30,251 nt of DNA, taken from JAYEJW01 sp034716535. Its GTDB lineage: Bacteria; Pseudomonadota; Gammaproteobacteria; Chromatiales; Chromatiaceae. The stretch is from assembly GCA_034716535.1 (NCBI GenBank), contig JAYEJW010000418.1, positions 1 through 30,251 of the forward strand, in the 5' to 3' direction. Within the stretch, counting starts at the first letter, position 1; each line of letters opens with the position of its first letter. Under the pieces are notes generated by a model. The model did not search any database. It saw only the letters and a list, made by a program, of their open reading frames with translations, and was not told the origin of the DNA. Both the position numbers and the translations under genes were made by a program. Below, one piece after another: positions 17,067 to 25,649 of this stretch.

Positions 17067-19955
17067 CTAAGGGGTCTCGTCAAGAACTGAGAACTCCCGC
17101 TCGCCCGTCGAGGCGTCCGATGCGCGAGCCGGCACGTCGTTCTTATCCTTCTCCGAGGCATGCCGCTCACCAGCTTCTAGAATAGCACCTGTAGTCTGCA
17201 GCCCGTCGGCATCCGCCTCACCGGTGCTCGGCTCGCCTGGAGAATAGGCGTCGAACTTCTTCCTCGCACCAATGATGTCGAAATTGCGGTCGCCATCTTT
17301 TACCTTCAGGATTCCATGCAATTTTCGAAAACGGGCGTAAAAGATGCCTTCACGATGGTTCGCATCGATAACACCCTTGGCACCCACATCGATCTTGTCA
17401 CTGCCGGCCACGGCATAGGGAATCAAGACCCGGTTTGACGCAACGTTCATTTTGGCCTCGCCTCGTACATCCTCCACAGTGAGGATCTTTTCCAGCCACC
17501 CGTGCTTGCCCCTTTGATTGGCGAAGACCGCAACGATCGGCCTGGAGTCCTTCATCGCGATCTCGGCTTCCACATCGAGGCGAACGGGCTTCTTCCAGAC
17601 CGCGCGCGCCTTGCGCAGGTCGAAGGTAGCCGTCCAGTCGGGATGGCCGAAGCCCTTCTGCTCGCCGGCAACCTTGAACCCATCGAGCAGCAGCGAGGAG
17701 CCGGAGATATCGAAGTCCATGTTGCTTGGCACGCCGTCCTGGAGGTTGATGTCGAGGGTCAGTTCCCCTGATACCTCTTGATCGTCCAGGCGGCTTCGCA
17801 ACCCATTCGTCTTCAGCTTCACGAAGCCGCCGGCGGATTCCGGCTCGAGGTGGATGTCCGCGGTCAAATCCGCCTCGCCGGACAGCAACTCCAACGGCGA
17901 CCCCTCTGGTAGATATTGATTGTAGACCGACATATCCTTGACCCTCGCCGACGGAATGCGCAGATCGAGCGAAGCGACGCTGCTGCCGCCGCCGAAAGTG
18001 ACACCACTTGCCCTGGTCGATACGCCGAGCTTCACCCTCTCCACGACGGCCTCTTCTTCGCCCCTTCGCCTCAGCAAAGCATCACTGAGCTGCACGTCAA
18101 GGCTCATATCCGGACTTTCGCCGCCTTTCTCTACTTTCAGTGCGACGCTACCACCTCCTTGTGCAACGTAGTCGAGAACCTGAACCCTAAGTCCGCGCGG
18201 ACGCACCCGCAGGATCGTCCCTTCGGAGAGCCAGCCTGAATGGATCCTCACGTCGGCCGCCGCCTCGCCGGAACCGGAGACGGCCATGTCATAGGGATTC
18301 GTGAACAGCAGATCGACCCATCCCAGGTCGGAAACGCTCAAGTCTGCATCGAGCTTCGCATCCGCCGATGCCAGGAGCGTCTTGAGCCCCTGCTCGTTCA
18401 AAGCTTGCGACAAGTGCTTGAAACCCGCGTCCCCCGCCGACCCCTCAGGTACAGGGAGTCCGAGCGTCCCTTGGGTGATGGACAAAGACGCCTGCCACGC
18501 CTCCGACTCTCCGGTGCTCTCACTGGTCAGGCGCGCCTCATCCAGACGCAGATAGGTGCCCGACAGATCTACACCCGCCGTTTCCGAGGCGCCGCCGCTG
18601 ACCTTCACCCCCAGATCCAGATTCGTCTTGAACTGATAGTCCTTGAAGACTACATCGGCATCTGCGGAGACTAGATTCAGGTCGGCGCTCAAAGCCGTCG
18701 CGGAGAACTCCACTTTACCCGCCAGCTCGCCGTGACCACCCAGAACTCTGATACCCCACTTGTCAGGGAGATAGCGTTGATACGACTTCAGGTCGGGGAC
18801 CGTCACCGATGGAATCCTGACGAGGACCCGGCCGCCTTCCCTTTTCCTCGCCTCGTCGGGCAAGATCCTTGTTGTGCCTTGAGCCGCTACCTCCAGGTGC
18901 GACCCGGTGAACAAAGGAACCTGGTCATCCTCATGCAAGGCCTCCAGCGCTCCGAAGGAAATCTCGACGCTCAGCGTCTCGGGGTCCTCAGGACGGACGG
19001 CGATGTCGACACCCCCGGCGCCCTTCACCTCGTAAGGAACTGCAGCCAGCTCGAGCTGTTCGGCCAACAGGGCCAGATCGGTCCCGGAAGTCAGATCGCC
19101 TCTCTCGTAGCGCAAAGGGCCGCTGAGTCTCCCTTTGCCGTCGATCTCCATCCCGCCAATCCCCCGCAGGTAGAAATCCAGGAAGTCGAGACTGTTTACC
19201 GCCGTGTTGATCTCCGCATCGACTGAGAGAAACGCCAGCGCCTTCAAACCGGGATTTTCGGCCGGGACGAAAGGCGCGATCTCGAATCGGCCTTTTACGG
19301 CGCCACCGCTGGACACTTCCGAGTCCTTGTTGACCATGAGCGACTTCAGCTCGACATCGGCCTCTCCGTCCGTTAGGGCAAGCGGCCCACCCCGGGTCTC
19401 ATGCGTCACATTCGCTTGCACGTCCCCAACCAAGGCGCCGCGTACCTGGAACACCCAGAGCTCGTGACTGCCGCGGGCATGAATTTCGCCGACGACAATC
19501 CGCCAGCCGTCCCCCTTCTTACGGGTCTTGCGGGCAGCCGCCGGCAGATTCGGTTCCCGGTCGCGGATCGGCGGGAAGAACTCGCGGATTGCCGCATAGT
19601 CCTTCTCCGGCTTGGGTCTGGGGCGTAGACGAAAGGCAAGGTCCTGCGCGTCCACGCCATAGACCTTCACGGTCCGTCGAAACAGCGGGAGAACAGACAG
19701 GGACGCGGAGGCGGCGGAGGCATCCGCCTGCCACTGTTGCGACGAGGTTTGCCCGTTGACCGAGATGCCTGTTGCATGAATCCTGAGCGGGTACCAACTC
19801 CAGGCCTTTTCCCAGTAAACCGCATACTTGTCCGGTCGGTGCTGGTTGATCAGCGATTGGGTCACCGGCAGATTCAGCGCCAGGTTAACCAAAGAGAGAT
19901 AGGCGATCTCGACGATTGCTAGAATCAGGACGATGCGAATAAGTGTTGCTTTCAT
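17067..19955 (-). CDS. Large AsmA-like (YhdP/TamB-type) membrane-anchored periplasmic protein
   Basis: The 962-aa protein has one TM anchor at residues 4-28 and then a beta-rich periplasmic body: many alternating polar and hydrophobic strands, few cysteines and repeated GxxxL turns. The early motif YPLRIHATGISVNGQT with LSVLPLFRRTVKV is the groove-entry pattern seen in AsmA-like proteins. Two copies of an internal module begin near 383 (VPDLKSYQRYLP) and 670 (VKDMSVYNQYLP), each followed by a glycine-rich strand. I do not recognise an exact named family. The fold class is inferred from the pattern and from the neighbouring AsmA gene. It is the first gene of the three-gene run and diverges from the DUF389 gene over 66 bp, where the promoters must lie. 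Confidence 0.75.
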   Translation of the reverse strand: MKATLIRIVLILAIVEIAYLSLVNLALNLPVTQSLINQHRPDKYAVYWEKAWSWYPLRIHATGISVNGQTSSQQWQADASAASASLSVLPLFRRTVKVYGVDAQDLAFRLRPRPKPEKDYAAIREFFPPIRDREPNLPAAARKTRKKGDGWRIVVGEIHARGSHELWVFQVRGALVGDVQANVTHETRGGPLALTDGEADVELKSLMVNKDSEVSSGGAVKGRFEIAPFVPAENPGLKALAFLSVDAEINTAVNSLDFLDFYLRGIGGMEIDGKGRLSGPLRYERGDLTSGTDLALLAEQLELAAVPYEVKGAGGVDIAVRPEDPETLSVEISFGALEALHEDDQVPLFTGSHLEVAAQGTTRILPDEARKREGGRVLVRIPSVTVPDLKSYQRYLPDKWGIRVLGGHGELAGKVEFSATALSADLNLVSADADVVFKDYQFKTNLDLGVKVSGGASETAGVDLSGTYLRLDEARLTSESTGESEAWQASLSITQGTLGLPVPEGSAGDAGFKHLSQALNEQGLKTLLASADAKLDADLSVSDLGWVDLLFTNPYDMAVSGSGEAAADVRIHSGWLSEGTILRVRPRGLRVQVLDYVAQGGGSVALKVEKGGESPDMSLDVQLSDALLRRRGEEEAVVERVKLGVSTRASGVTFGGGSSVASLDLRIPSARVKDMSVYNQYLPEGSPLELLSGEADLTADIHLEPESAGGFVKLKTNGLRSRLDDQEVSGELTLDINLQDGVPSNMDFDISGSSLLLDGFKVAGEQKGFGHPDWTATFDLRKARAVWKKPVRLDVEAEIAMKDSRPIVAVFANQRGKHGWLEKILTVEDVRGEAKMNVASNRVLIPYAVAGSDKIDVGAKGVIDANHREGIFYARFRKLHGILKVKDGDRNFDIIGARKKFDAYSPGEPSTGEADADGLQTTGAILEAGERHASEKDKNDVPARASDASTGEREFSVLDETP

Positions 19956-20021
19956 CTCTCACCCTTACCGAATCGGGGCGTTACTATTGCCGAACTGCGC
20001 ACCCGAGAACCTGAAAAGACC

Positions 20022-21086
20022 ATGAGCTCAGAACAACATAACCAGGACGAGGATCTCTACTTCGAGGGAGGAAATCGTCGCTCCTATTGGGTGCGGTTCT
20101 CCACCATGCTCAGCATCGCGGTCATCATCGCGACTGTGGGTCTGTACCGCAACTCCGGAGCCGTCGTCATCGCCGCCATGCTTATCGCGCCCTTGATGAC
20201 CCCCATCTTGGGCATCGCCTCGGCCATGGTGATGGGCTGGACCCCTCGCATGCTCTACCTGCTGGCGGCCGTGACCGTCGCGAGCTTCGGCACCATCGGC
20301 CTGGCTTACGTCATTCTGTTCCTTGCCGATGCGCCCAAAGGCATGCTCGTACCCCACGAGGTGCTGGCGCGAACCGACCCGGGTCTCGAGGAGCTGATGG
20401 TGGCCCTTGCAGCCGGCATCGCGGGAGCCTATGTGCAGATGCGCAAGGAGGAAGCAAGCTTACTGCCCGGCGTGGCGATCGGCGTCTCGCTGGTGCCGCC
20501 GCTTGCCGCGACCGGGATGCTGCTCTACTTCGCGGAACCTGTGGACGCCTGGGAGGCCGCGCTGCTCTACCTGACCAACCTGGCTGCCATCGTGCTCTCC
20601 GCCTGCGGGGTTTTCTACCTTCTGGGAATGCGACCCGCGATGCGCGACAAGGGATACGTTACGGGTTTCAGGCTTGGAGCCATCGCCACGCTCGTCGTCG
20701 TGGCCATCCTTGCTATCGAGCTCAGCACCGCTACGCTGGAGCGATTCCGCGAGGCGCGCGACGAGGAGCGGATCGTCGTGGCGATCAAGACATGGAGTCG
20801 GGGTTATCCCATCGAGATCAGTCATCTCGATGTAAAAAGGAAGGCTAGGAAAACCTTCGTCGACATCGGACTCATCGCCGATGTGCCCGGCTCCTTCAGC
20901 GATCAGGTCATCGCCCCTCGCGAAATGTTGCCTGAATACCTCCACCGCAACAGCCTATTCGACTCTATCGAGACAATCCTCGGGCTCGAAACCATCGTAA
21001 CCGGACGAATACAGGTTCGCTACGCCAGCCAATGGAATCTGAAGACTCGAGAGAGGATCGGGTTGCCTAAGCCAGTAACGGACTAA
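20022..21086 (+). CDS. DUF389-family integral membrane protein
   Basis: The 354-aa protein has about six TM helices and the DUF389 signature motifs: GAVVIAAMLIAPLMTPILG at about 46-64 and PGVAIGVSLVPPLAATG in the middle. A soluble C-terminal domain of about 120 aa follows. The function of DUF389 is unproven. Short N-terminal acidic residues (EDLYFEGGNRRSYW) precede the first helix. The gene is alone on the plus strand, divergent from the AsmA-like operon and convergent with the AI-2E gene; the stops are 58 bp apart, with no clear terminator between them. Confidence 0.9.
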   Translation: MSSEQHNQDEDLYFEGGNRRSYWVRFSTMLSIAVIIATVGLYRNSGAVVIAAMLIAPLMTPILGIASAMVMGWTPRMLYLLAAVTVASFGTIGLAYVILFLADAPKGMLVPHEVLARTDPGLEELMVALAAGIAGAYVQMRKEEASLLPGVAIGVSLVPPLAATGMLLYFAEPVDAWEAALLYLTNLAAIVLSACGVFYLLGMRPAMRDKGYVTGFRLGAIATLVVVAILAIELSTATLERFREARDEERIVVAIKTWSRGYPIEISHLDVKRKARKTFVDIGLIADVPGSFSDQVIAPREMLPEYLHRNSLFDSIETILGLETIVTGRIQVRYASQWNLKTRERIGLPKPVTD

Positions 21087-21144
21087 GGTCCGCAAGGCTA
21101 AGTTGAGGAGCACCTCCGGCGCGAATTTTTCTAGTGGTCACCAT

Positions 21145-22251
21145 CTAAGCCGTCTCGTTCTGTGCAGCATCGTCCGTCGCCGACGGCAGTGCGCGCTCTT
21201 CCGGCGCGTCCTCGAGCCAAGCGAGGAACAGCTTGTAGCCAAGCACGAGAACCACCGAGCCGACAAAGAGCCCGATGATGCCGGAGGTGATGAAGCCGCC
21301 GATGGCGCCGATGAAGATCACCGCCATCGGCACCTCCACGCCTCGGCCAAGGAGGATGGGCTTGAGGATGTTGTCCAGGGTTCCGACGAAAATGCTCCAG
21401 ATAAGGAACACCACGGCGGGGACCGTATCCGCCGTCGAGAAGACGTAGATTACGATTGGGAGCGTGATCGGAACGATGCCGATCTGGATCACGCTCAGCA
21501 GCAGGCAGAGTAGCGCCCAGAGCCCAGCGCCGGGGATCCCCATCACCATGAAGCCCAACCCGGCGAGCAGGGACTGGATCAATGAGACACCCAGGATGCC
21601 GCGCGTCACGCTCCGGACCGTCGCCTCCGCCAATTCGGCGAAGTCCGCCCCCTTGTCCCCCGCAAGACGCGTTGCGATGGAGTAAGCGGCCTTGGCACCT
21701 CGCTCAGCGCCGGCCAGCAGGAACCCGGCGATGATGATGGCGATCACGAACTGCAGGATACCGAACCCGGCACCAGCCGCCGTCGACAGCAACCAGGTGC
21801 CGACCCCCTTGAGTTGGGGGGCGATCTTGGTCATGGCAGCGCCGAGGTTCTGCGAGGCCTGGCGCCAGAAGGCATCCAGGTTCTCGCCAATGACCGGCCA
21901 GTCTTTGACGTACTCGGGCGGCGGCGGCACGGCGATGGTTCCCTCCTGCAGCCCCTTCGCCAAACCGTGGGCGCTGTCGACCAGCGTGCCGCTCAGCATC
22001 ACCGTCGGCATGATGAGGAGCACGAGCCCGAGGAGTGCAATCAGCGCCGCGGCAAGCGCGCCCCTCCCGCCCAGCGCCACCTGAAGCTTTCGATAGCCGG
22101 GGTACGCCGCAACGGCGATGATGATGCCCCACACGATAGGAATAATGAACGGCTGAACGATCTGAAAGCACCATGCCGCGAGCAATATGAGAAGCCCGAT
22201 GCGAATGGTGGCTTCCAGGGCGTTGTTTAGAAAGGTCTTTTCGTCGGTCAT
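21145..22251 (-). CDS. AI-2E family transporter (PerM-like)
   Basis: The 368-aa protein has about eight TM helices. The family pattern is visible: QPFIIPIVWGIIIAVAAYP near the N-terminus, a periplasmic loop around residues 100-150, and a C-terminal GTLDNILKPILLGRGVEVP motif followed by FIGAIGGFITSGIIGLFVG. This region is the most conserved part of the family (PF01594). Members are put forward as exporters or as Na+/H+ antiporters; the AI-2 role is shown for few of them. It starts 11 bp after the ion-channel stop, so the two are probably co-transcribed. AGGGTCGAG lies upstream of the ATG. Confidence 0.92.
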   Translation of the reverse strand: MTDEKTFLNNALEATIRIGLLILLAAWCFQIVQPFIIPIVWGIIIAVAAYPGYRKLQVALGGRGALAAALIALLGLVLLIMPTVMLSGTLVDSAHGLAKGLQEGTIAVPPPPEYVKDWPVIGENLDAFWRQASQNLGAAMTKIAPQLKGVGTWLLSTAAGAGFGILQFVIAIIIAGFLLAGAERGAKAAYSIATRLAGDKGADFAELAEATVRSVTRGILGVSLIQSLLAGLGFMVMGIPGAGLWALLCLLLSVIQIGIVPITLPIVIYVFSTADTVPAVVFLIWSIFVGTLDNILKPILLGRGVEVPMAVIFIGAIGGFITSGIIGLFVGSVVLVLGYKLFLAWLEDAPEERALPSATDDAAQNETA

Positions 22252-22262
22252 GTCTCGACCCT

Positions 22263-22925
22263 TTATTTCTGTTGATTAGAAATGCGAATGCCGACCAGGC
22301 TCGCCACCAGAATGGCGACGTAAAACTGCCCGACGATGGCCTCCATAAAGGCAAGGAAACGTGCCATAGGTCCCACCGGACCGATGTCACCGTAGCCCAA
22401 GGTCGTCAGGGACACGAAGCTGAAGTACACCAGGTCCGGGAAGATGTCGTACCAGGGCCCCGGCTCCAGGCCGTTGAAAGCCTCGGGATTGAGCAGGGCA
22501 ACCATCATGTAGAGGGTGGTCCAGACCAGTCCGCCCAGCAGAAAAATGCAGACGGCACCCACGATCTTGTTCGAATCGATGGGTCCGGTAAACAGCACCT
22601 GCTTCATGGCCAGCCAAGTGGTTACGACCAGGTATCCGAGCAGGATTGCCAGCCAGAGAACGTCCATCTGGACCCATTCCAGGAACAACCCGGCCAGGGC
22701 GACCAGCGCAATCGCGACGACCATACCCACCCGGGTTAGAAACCAGTGGGATTGGCTCTCGATGCTCCATATGCCGAGAGCGAGCACCATCACGATGGCC
22801 GCCTGAATCAACAGCTGCCCCAGTTGAAAACCGAGCTCATCCGCCAGCGCGGTACCGAACAGCAGGACCACCAGCGCAACCGTCAGATAGCTGAAATTCC
22901 CCCGTTCGGTTAAGCGTTTTCTCAT
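22263..22925 (-). CDS. Potassium channel-type protein (Ion_trans_2 pore)
   Basis: The 220-aa protein has five hydrophobic helices, then a pore loop with the K+ selectivity filter TTLGYGD at about 177-183, and a last helix ending in RISNQQK. This is a six-helix layout, but the fourth helix lacks the regular arginines of a voltage sensor. It is therefore unlikely to be strongly voltage gated, and there is no cytoplasmic RCK domain. I chose the ATG at 22925 (MRKRLTERGNFSYL) because GGAACAGG lies in front and basic residues precede the first helix; the start at 22964 adds 13 poorly conserved-looking residues. It is coupled to the AI-2E gene. Potassium balance could link to its transport role. Confidence 0.88.
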   Translation of the reverse strand: MRKRLTERGNFSYLTVALVVLLFGTALADELGFQLGQLLIQAAIVMVLALGIWSIESQSHWFLTRVGMVVAIALVALAGLFLEWVQMDVLWLAILLGYLVVTTWLAMKQVLFTGPIDSNKIVGAVCIFLLGGLVWTTLYMMVALLNPEAFNGLEPGPWYDIFPDLVYFSFVSLTTLGYGDIGPVGPMARFLAFMEAIVGQFYVAILVASLVGIRISNQQK

Positions 22926-23012
22926 GCCTGTTCCATTTTGGATCTGTGTCAGCGAGATCCGCAACGGAAGATTGCGGCTGCGGGAGGTTGTTGCCTGAAA
23001 GCGACCACCGGA

Positions 23013-24095
23013 TTAGGGTTCTGACGTCTCTCGTGCCATGAAGAAAAATCGGTCGAGCACGCTTAGCGCCGCGACGATGTAGACGGCGGCAGCGCTGATG
23101 AGGAGGACCCGCATGATGAACTTCTCGGCGATGTCCGCTCCCTCTCCCATGCTGCCCCCGACCAGAATCACCACGGCCACGAAGGCTGACGGGAGGTACT
23201 TTGCCAGCGGGCCTCCCGCGAAGATGACCTGCCCGAACAGCAGGGCGGTCAGGAGCATCAGGGCGATAAAGAAGTGAAACTCGGGAACCGCGACGATCAG
23301 CCAGTAGAAGACCAGGGCCGCGAACCCGCCGATGAACGTCGATGTGAGTGAATTGCGCGCCGCCACCCTACCCTTCGAAATCTCGGGCGACAGGCTGAAG
23401 ATGGCCGCGAACACCATGACCAGGATCTCCCCGGTCCATTCCATCGTGATGAACAGGACGGCGATCGGCAGCACGACCAGCGTGCTCTTCAGGGCCGCTA
23501 GAGCCGCCACTTTCGAGTAGCCCGGCATCGCACCCGGACCCGACGGGAGCCTCGGCCCGCCGGGCGGGTCGGGGAACAGGCCGTGAGCCAGGATGGCAAA
23601 CAGCACGGCGAGGACACCGGACAGGATGAAGTAGAGCGAGAATCCGACGGGAAAGACGTCGTGCGACTGTCCCAGCATGGGAAGAATGAGCACGGCGATC
23701 AGCGACATGAGCACCCGCCAGAAGGACCCGCCCCGATTGAGCAGATAGAAGATCCGGAACAGGATCAGCCCGAGCGCGGGGATATAGATCAAGGGGAACG
23801 GCAACAGGAACAAGGTGAACACGAGCCCTAGGACGAAACCCTCGAGCACGAACCAGCAGTTCTTCAGAGCCTGTCCGAGCGTGGGTGCGGGGGTGGGCAA
23901 GGCCAGAAAGACCGCCGTGAAGACGGGGGTGAGGAAGGACAGGGGCCACTCGTAGGCGAAGGCGATGGCCACCGCCGCCGTCACACTGATCGCGAACCGC
24001 ACCACGCGCGCGGTGCGCAGGTCATTGGTCCAGGGCCTGCGGCGCGGCGCCTTACCGAGGTCCGCGGACAGATCCGCCGGGACCTCAGTAGACAT
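23013..24095 (-). CDS. DUF2955 / FUSC-like inner membrane protein, probable efflux subunit
   Basis: The 360-aa protein has about ten TM helices arranged as two halves, each starting with a short basic stretch (RTARVVRFAISVTAAVAIA, then SKVAALAALKSTLVVLPIAV). This is the fusaric-acid-resistance-like layout of DUF2955, and a single HlyD adaptor gene sits directly upstream. The two genes overlap by 11 bp at the start of this one (ATGTCTACTGA), a sign of translational coupling. Such pairs (compare AaeA/AaeB) export aromatic acids or similar compounds. The substrate is unknown, and no outer-membrane channel gene is nearby. Confidence 0.85.
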   Translation of the reverse strand: MSTEVPADLSADLGKAPRRRPWTNDLRTARVVRFAISVTAAVAIAFAYEWPLSFLTPVFTAVFLALPTPAPTLGQALKNCWFVLEGFVLGLVFTLFLLPFPLIYIPALGLILFRIFYLLNRGGSFWRVLMSLIAVLILPMLGQSHDVFPVGFSLYFILSGVLAVLFAILAHGLFPDPPGGPRLPSGPGAMPGYSKVAALAALKSTLVVLPIAVLFITMEWTGEILVMVFAAIFSLSPEISKGRVAARNSLTSTFIGGFAALVFYWLIVAVPEFHFFIALMLLTALLFGQVIFAGGPLAKYLPSAFVAVVILVGGSMGEGADIAEKFIMRVLLISAAAVYIVAALSVLDRFFFMARETSEP

Positions 24096-25251
24096 AGGAC
24101 AGCCAGCTCATCAGCCGGATCCAGAGCCCTCCAAGTGCGTTCAGGATCGCGTGATCCCCGGTGTAGATCTGTACGTCGGCCTGGCCGCCGGCAAAGCGGT
24201 AGCCCCGCGCACTATCATCGGCGAAGTGGATGATGACTGGGAACCGCTGGGCGTCGCGCAGCCAGCCGCTGTCGCCCTCGATGGTAGCGGCCTCCCCCGC
24301 CGCCCCGCCCGAGACATGATCGACGGCGAAGCCCCTGCTGAAGACCTTGCCCTGGAATACTTTTCCCGGGACCATGTCGAGCGCGATCTCCACGCGATCG
24401 CCGGGCTTGATGTTGCCGATACTGTTCTCGCGGATGTTGGCCTGGAGCCAGATGTCGCTGAAGGAGACGAAGGTCATCAGGGGCGTACCTTCGTTGGCGT
24501 AATAGCCCTTTTCTATCTTCAGATTCGTGATTCCGCCGTCCGTCGGAGCGTAGATGCTCGTCTCGGCCAGATCGATCCTGGCCTGCTCCAGGGCGGCGAT
24601 GGCAGCGCGTATCTTGGCATTGTCCTCGCCCTCTGCGCCGAGCTGGTCCTCCGCCTTCGCCAGCTCTGCCTCGGCACTTTTCACCCGTGCTTCCGCCTTT
24701 GCGACCTCGGAACGTGTCTGGTCGGCCTCGGACTTCGAAATGGTGCCCGAATCCGCCAGCTTCAGATACCGGTCGGCCTGCGCCTGGTAAAACGCAAGCT
24801 GGGTACGGTCCTCCGCGAGACTCGCCTCGGCGACGGCAACGTGCTCGGTGCTCGCCCCTATGTCCTGTCCCGCAAGATCCAGGTCGGCCTCCGCCTTCTG
24901 GACCGCCAGCTCGTAGTCACGGGGATCGATCCGGACCAGCAGATCGCCCGCCTTGACGAGCTGATCCTGGACCACATTGACCTCGATGACCTTGCCCGAG
25001 ACCTTGGGCGAGATCGGGACGATCCAGGCCTGCACCCGCGCCTGATCGGTCCAGGGCGCATTGCGGTCCGCGAGCACGTACCAGACGAACAATAGAACGA
25101 CCATGGCGAGAACGATCCAAGTAAAGCGCCGGACGGGGTCGGCCGTCTTTTTCGGTTCCAGTTCGGGCGCCGCGGCGGGCTTTTCGGCCGACTGCGGCAT
25201 GTCTTGGTCATTCTTCGTTGCCGCTGATTCGGTCTTTTCAATTGTGCTCAT
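24085..25251 (-). CDS. HlyD-family periplasmic adaptor (EmrA/AaeA-like)
   Basis: The 388-aa protein has a cytoplasmic acidic/proline N-terminus and one TM helix at about 43-62. A biotinyl-lipoyl-like domain follows (VSGKVIEVNVVQDQLVKAGD), then a long alpha-helical hairpin (about 100-215, rich in A, E and K) and the returning lipoyl half with APTDGGITNLKIEKG. A beta-barrel ends the protein. Adaptors of this type join an inner-membrane pump to an outer-membrane channel. GGAG lies 9 nt before the ATG. It overlaps the DUF2955 gene and lies 23 bp after the DUF5329 gene. Confidence 0.92.
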   Translation of the reverse strand: MSTIEKTESAATKNDQDMPQSAEKPAAAPELEPKKTADPVRRFTWIVLAMVVLLFVWYVLADRNAPWTDQARVQAWIVPISPKVSGKVIEVNVVQDQLVKAGDLLVRIDPRDYELAVQKAEADLDLAGQDIGASTEHVAVAEASLAEDRTQLAFYQAQADRYLKLADSGTISKSEADQTRSEVAKAEARVKSAEAELAKAEDQLGAEGEDNAKIRAAIAALEQARIDLAETSIYAPTDGGITNLKIEKGYYANEGTPLMTFVSFSDIWLQANIRENSIGNIKPGDRVEIALDMVPGKVFQGKVFSRGFAVDHVSGGAAGEAATIEGDSGWLRDAQRFPVIIHFADDSARGYRFAGGQADVQIYTGDHAILNALGGLWIRLMSWLSYVY

Positions 25252-25274
25252 GCGTTGACTCCAAGGCGAAACCT

Positions 25275-25649
25275 CTATCGGTTCCGGTAACGCTCCAGCT
25301 CAACAGAGAGCCATTCCTTGCTGCGGTGATCCCGGCCTTCGCATCGAACCAGATAGGGCCTGCCAGTCATGCTGCTCTTTGCCGCGATGTACTCGATAAA
25401 CTGCTCCGCCCTCGTTATCTTCTTTTTCGCATAGTCGTATTTCATCTCCATATGCGCGCGCGCCTCCGTCGCCGGGGACTCGCTTCCATTTCTAACGAAC
25501 GTACATCCCGAGTGCTCGATATAGCCGAGCAGGTGTTGGATCTCACTCTGCGATTCCGAGGAGAAACAGGGCGACGGCAACGCGAATATGAACATAAACA
25601 GCGCCAACAAACGAGCGGGAGTCGGGATAATCTTGTTTAGTCGAATCAA
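25275..25649 (-). CDS. DUF5329-family secreted protein
   Basis: The 124-aa protein has a signal peptide (LLALFMFIFALPSPCFS, cleavage near residue 30). Its mature part has SEIQHLLGYIEHSGCTFVRNG, then ARAHMEMKYDYAKKKI and EQFIEYIAAKSS, with one cysteine in each half (SGC and VRC) that could form a disulfide. This matches DUF5329, a periplasmic family of unknown role. The start is TTG, with GGAGAAGAG just in front, and TTGA overlaps the stop of the upstream gene by 4 bp, so translation is probably coupled. Confidence 0.85.
   Translation of the reverse strand: MIRLNKIIPTPARLLALFMFIFALPSPCFSSESQSEIQHLLGYIEHSGCTFVRNGSESPATEARAHMEMKYDYAKKKITRAEQFIEYIAAKSSMTGRPYLVRCEGRDHRSKEWLSVELERYRNR

Noticed and set aside
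22959..22977. CCGCAA/TTGCGG inverted repeat after the DUF2955 gene as a terminator
   Set aside because: The stem is 6 bp, the loop is 7 nt and there is no T run. It also lies just upstream of the channel gene start, in a gap too short to judge.
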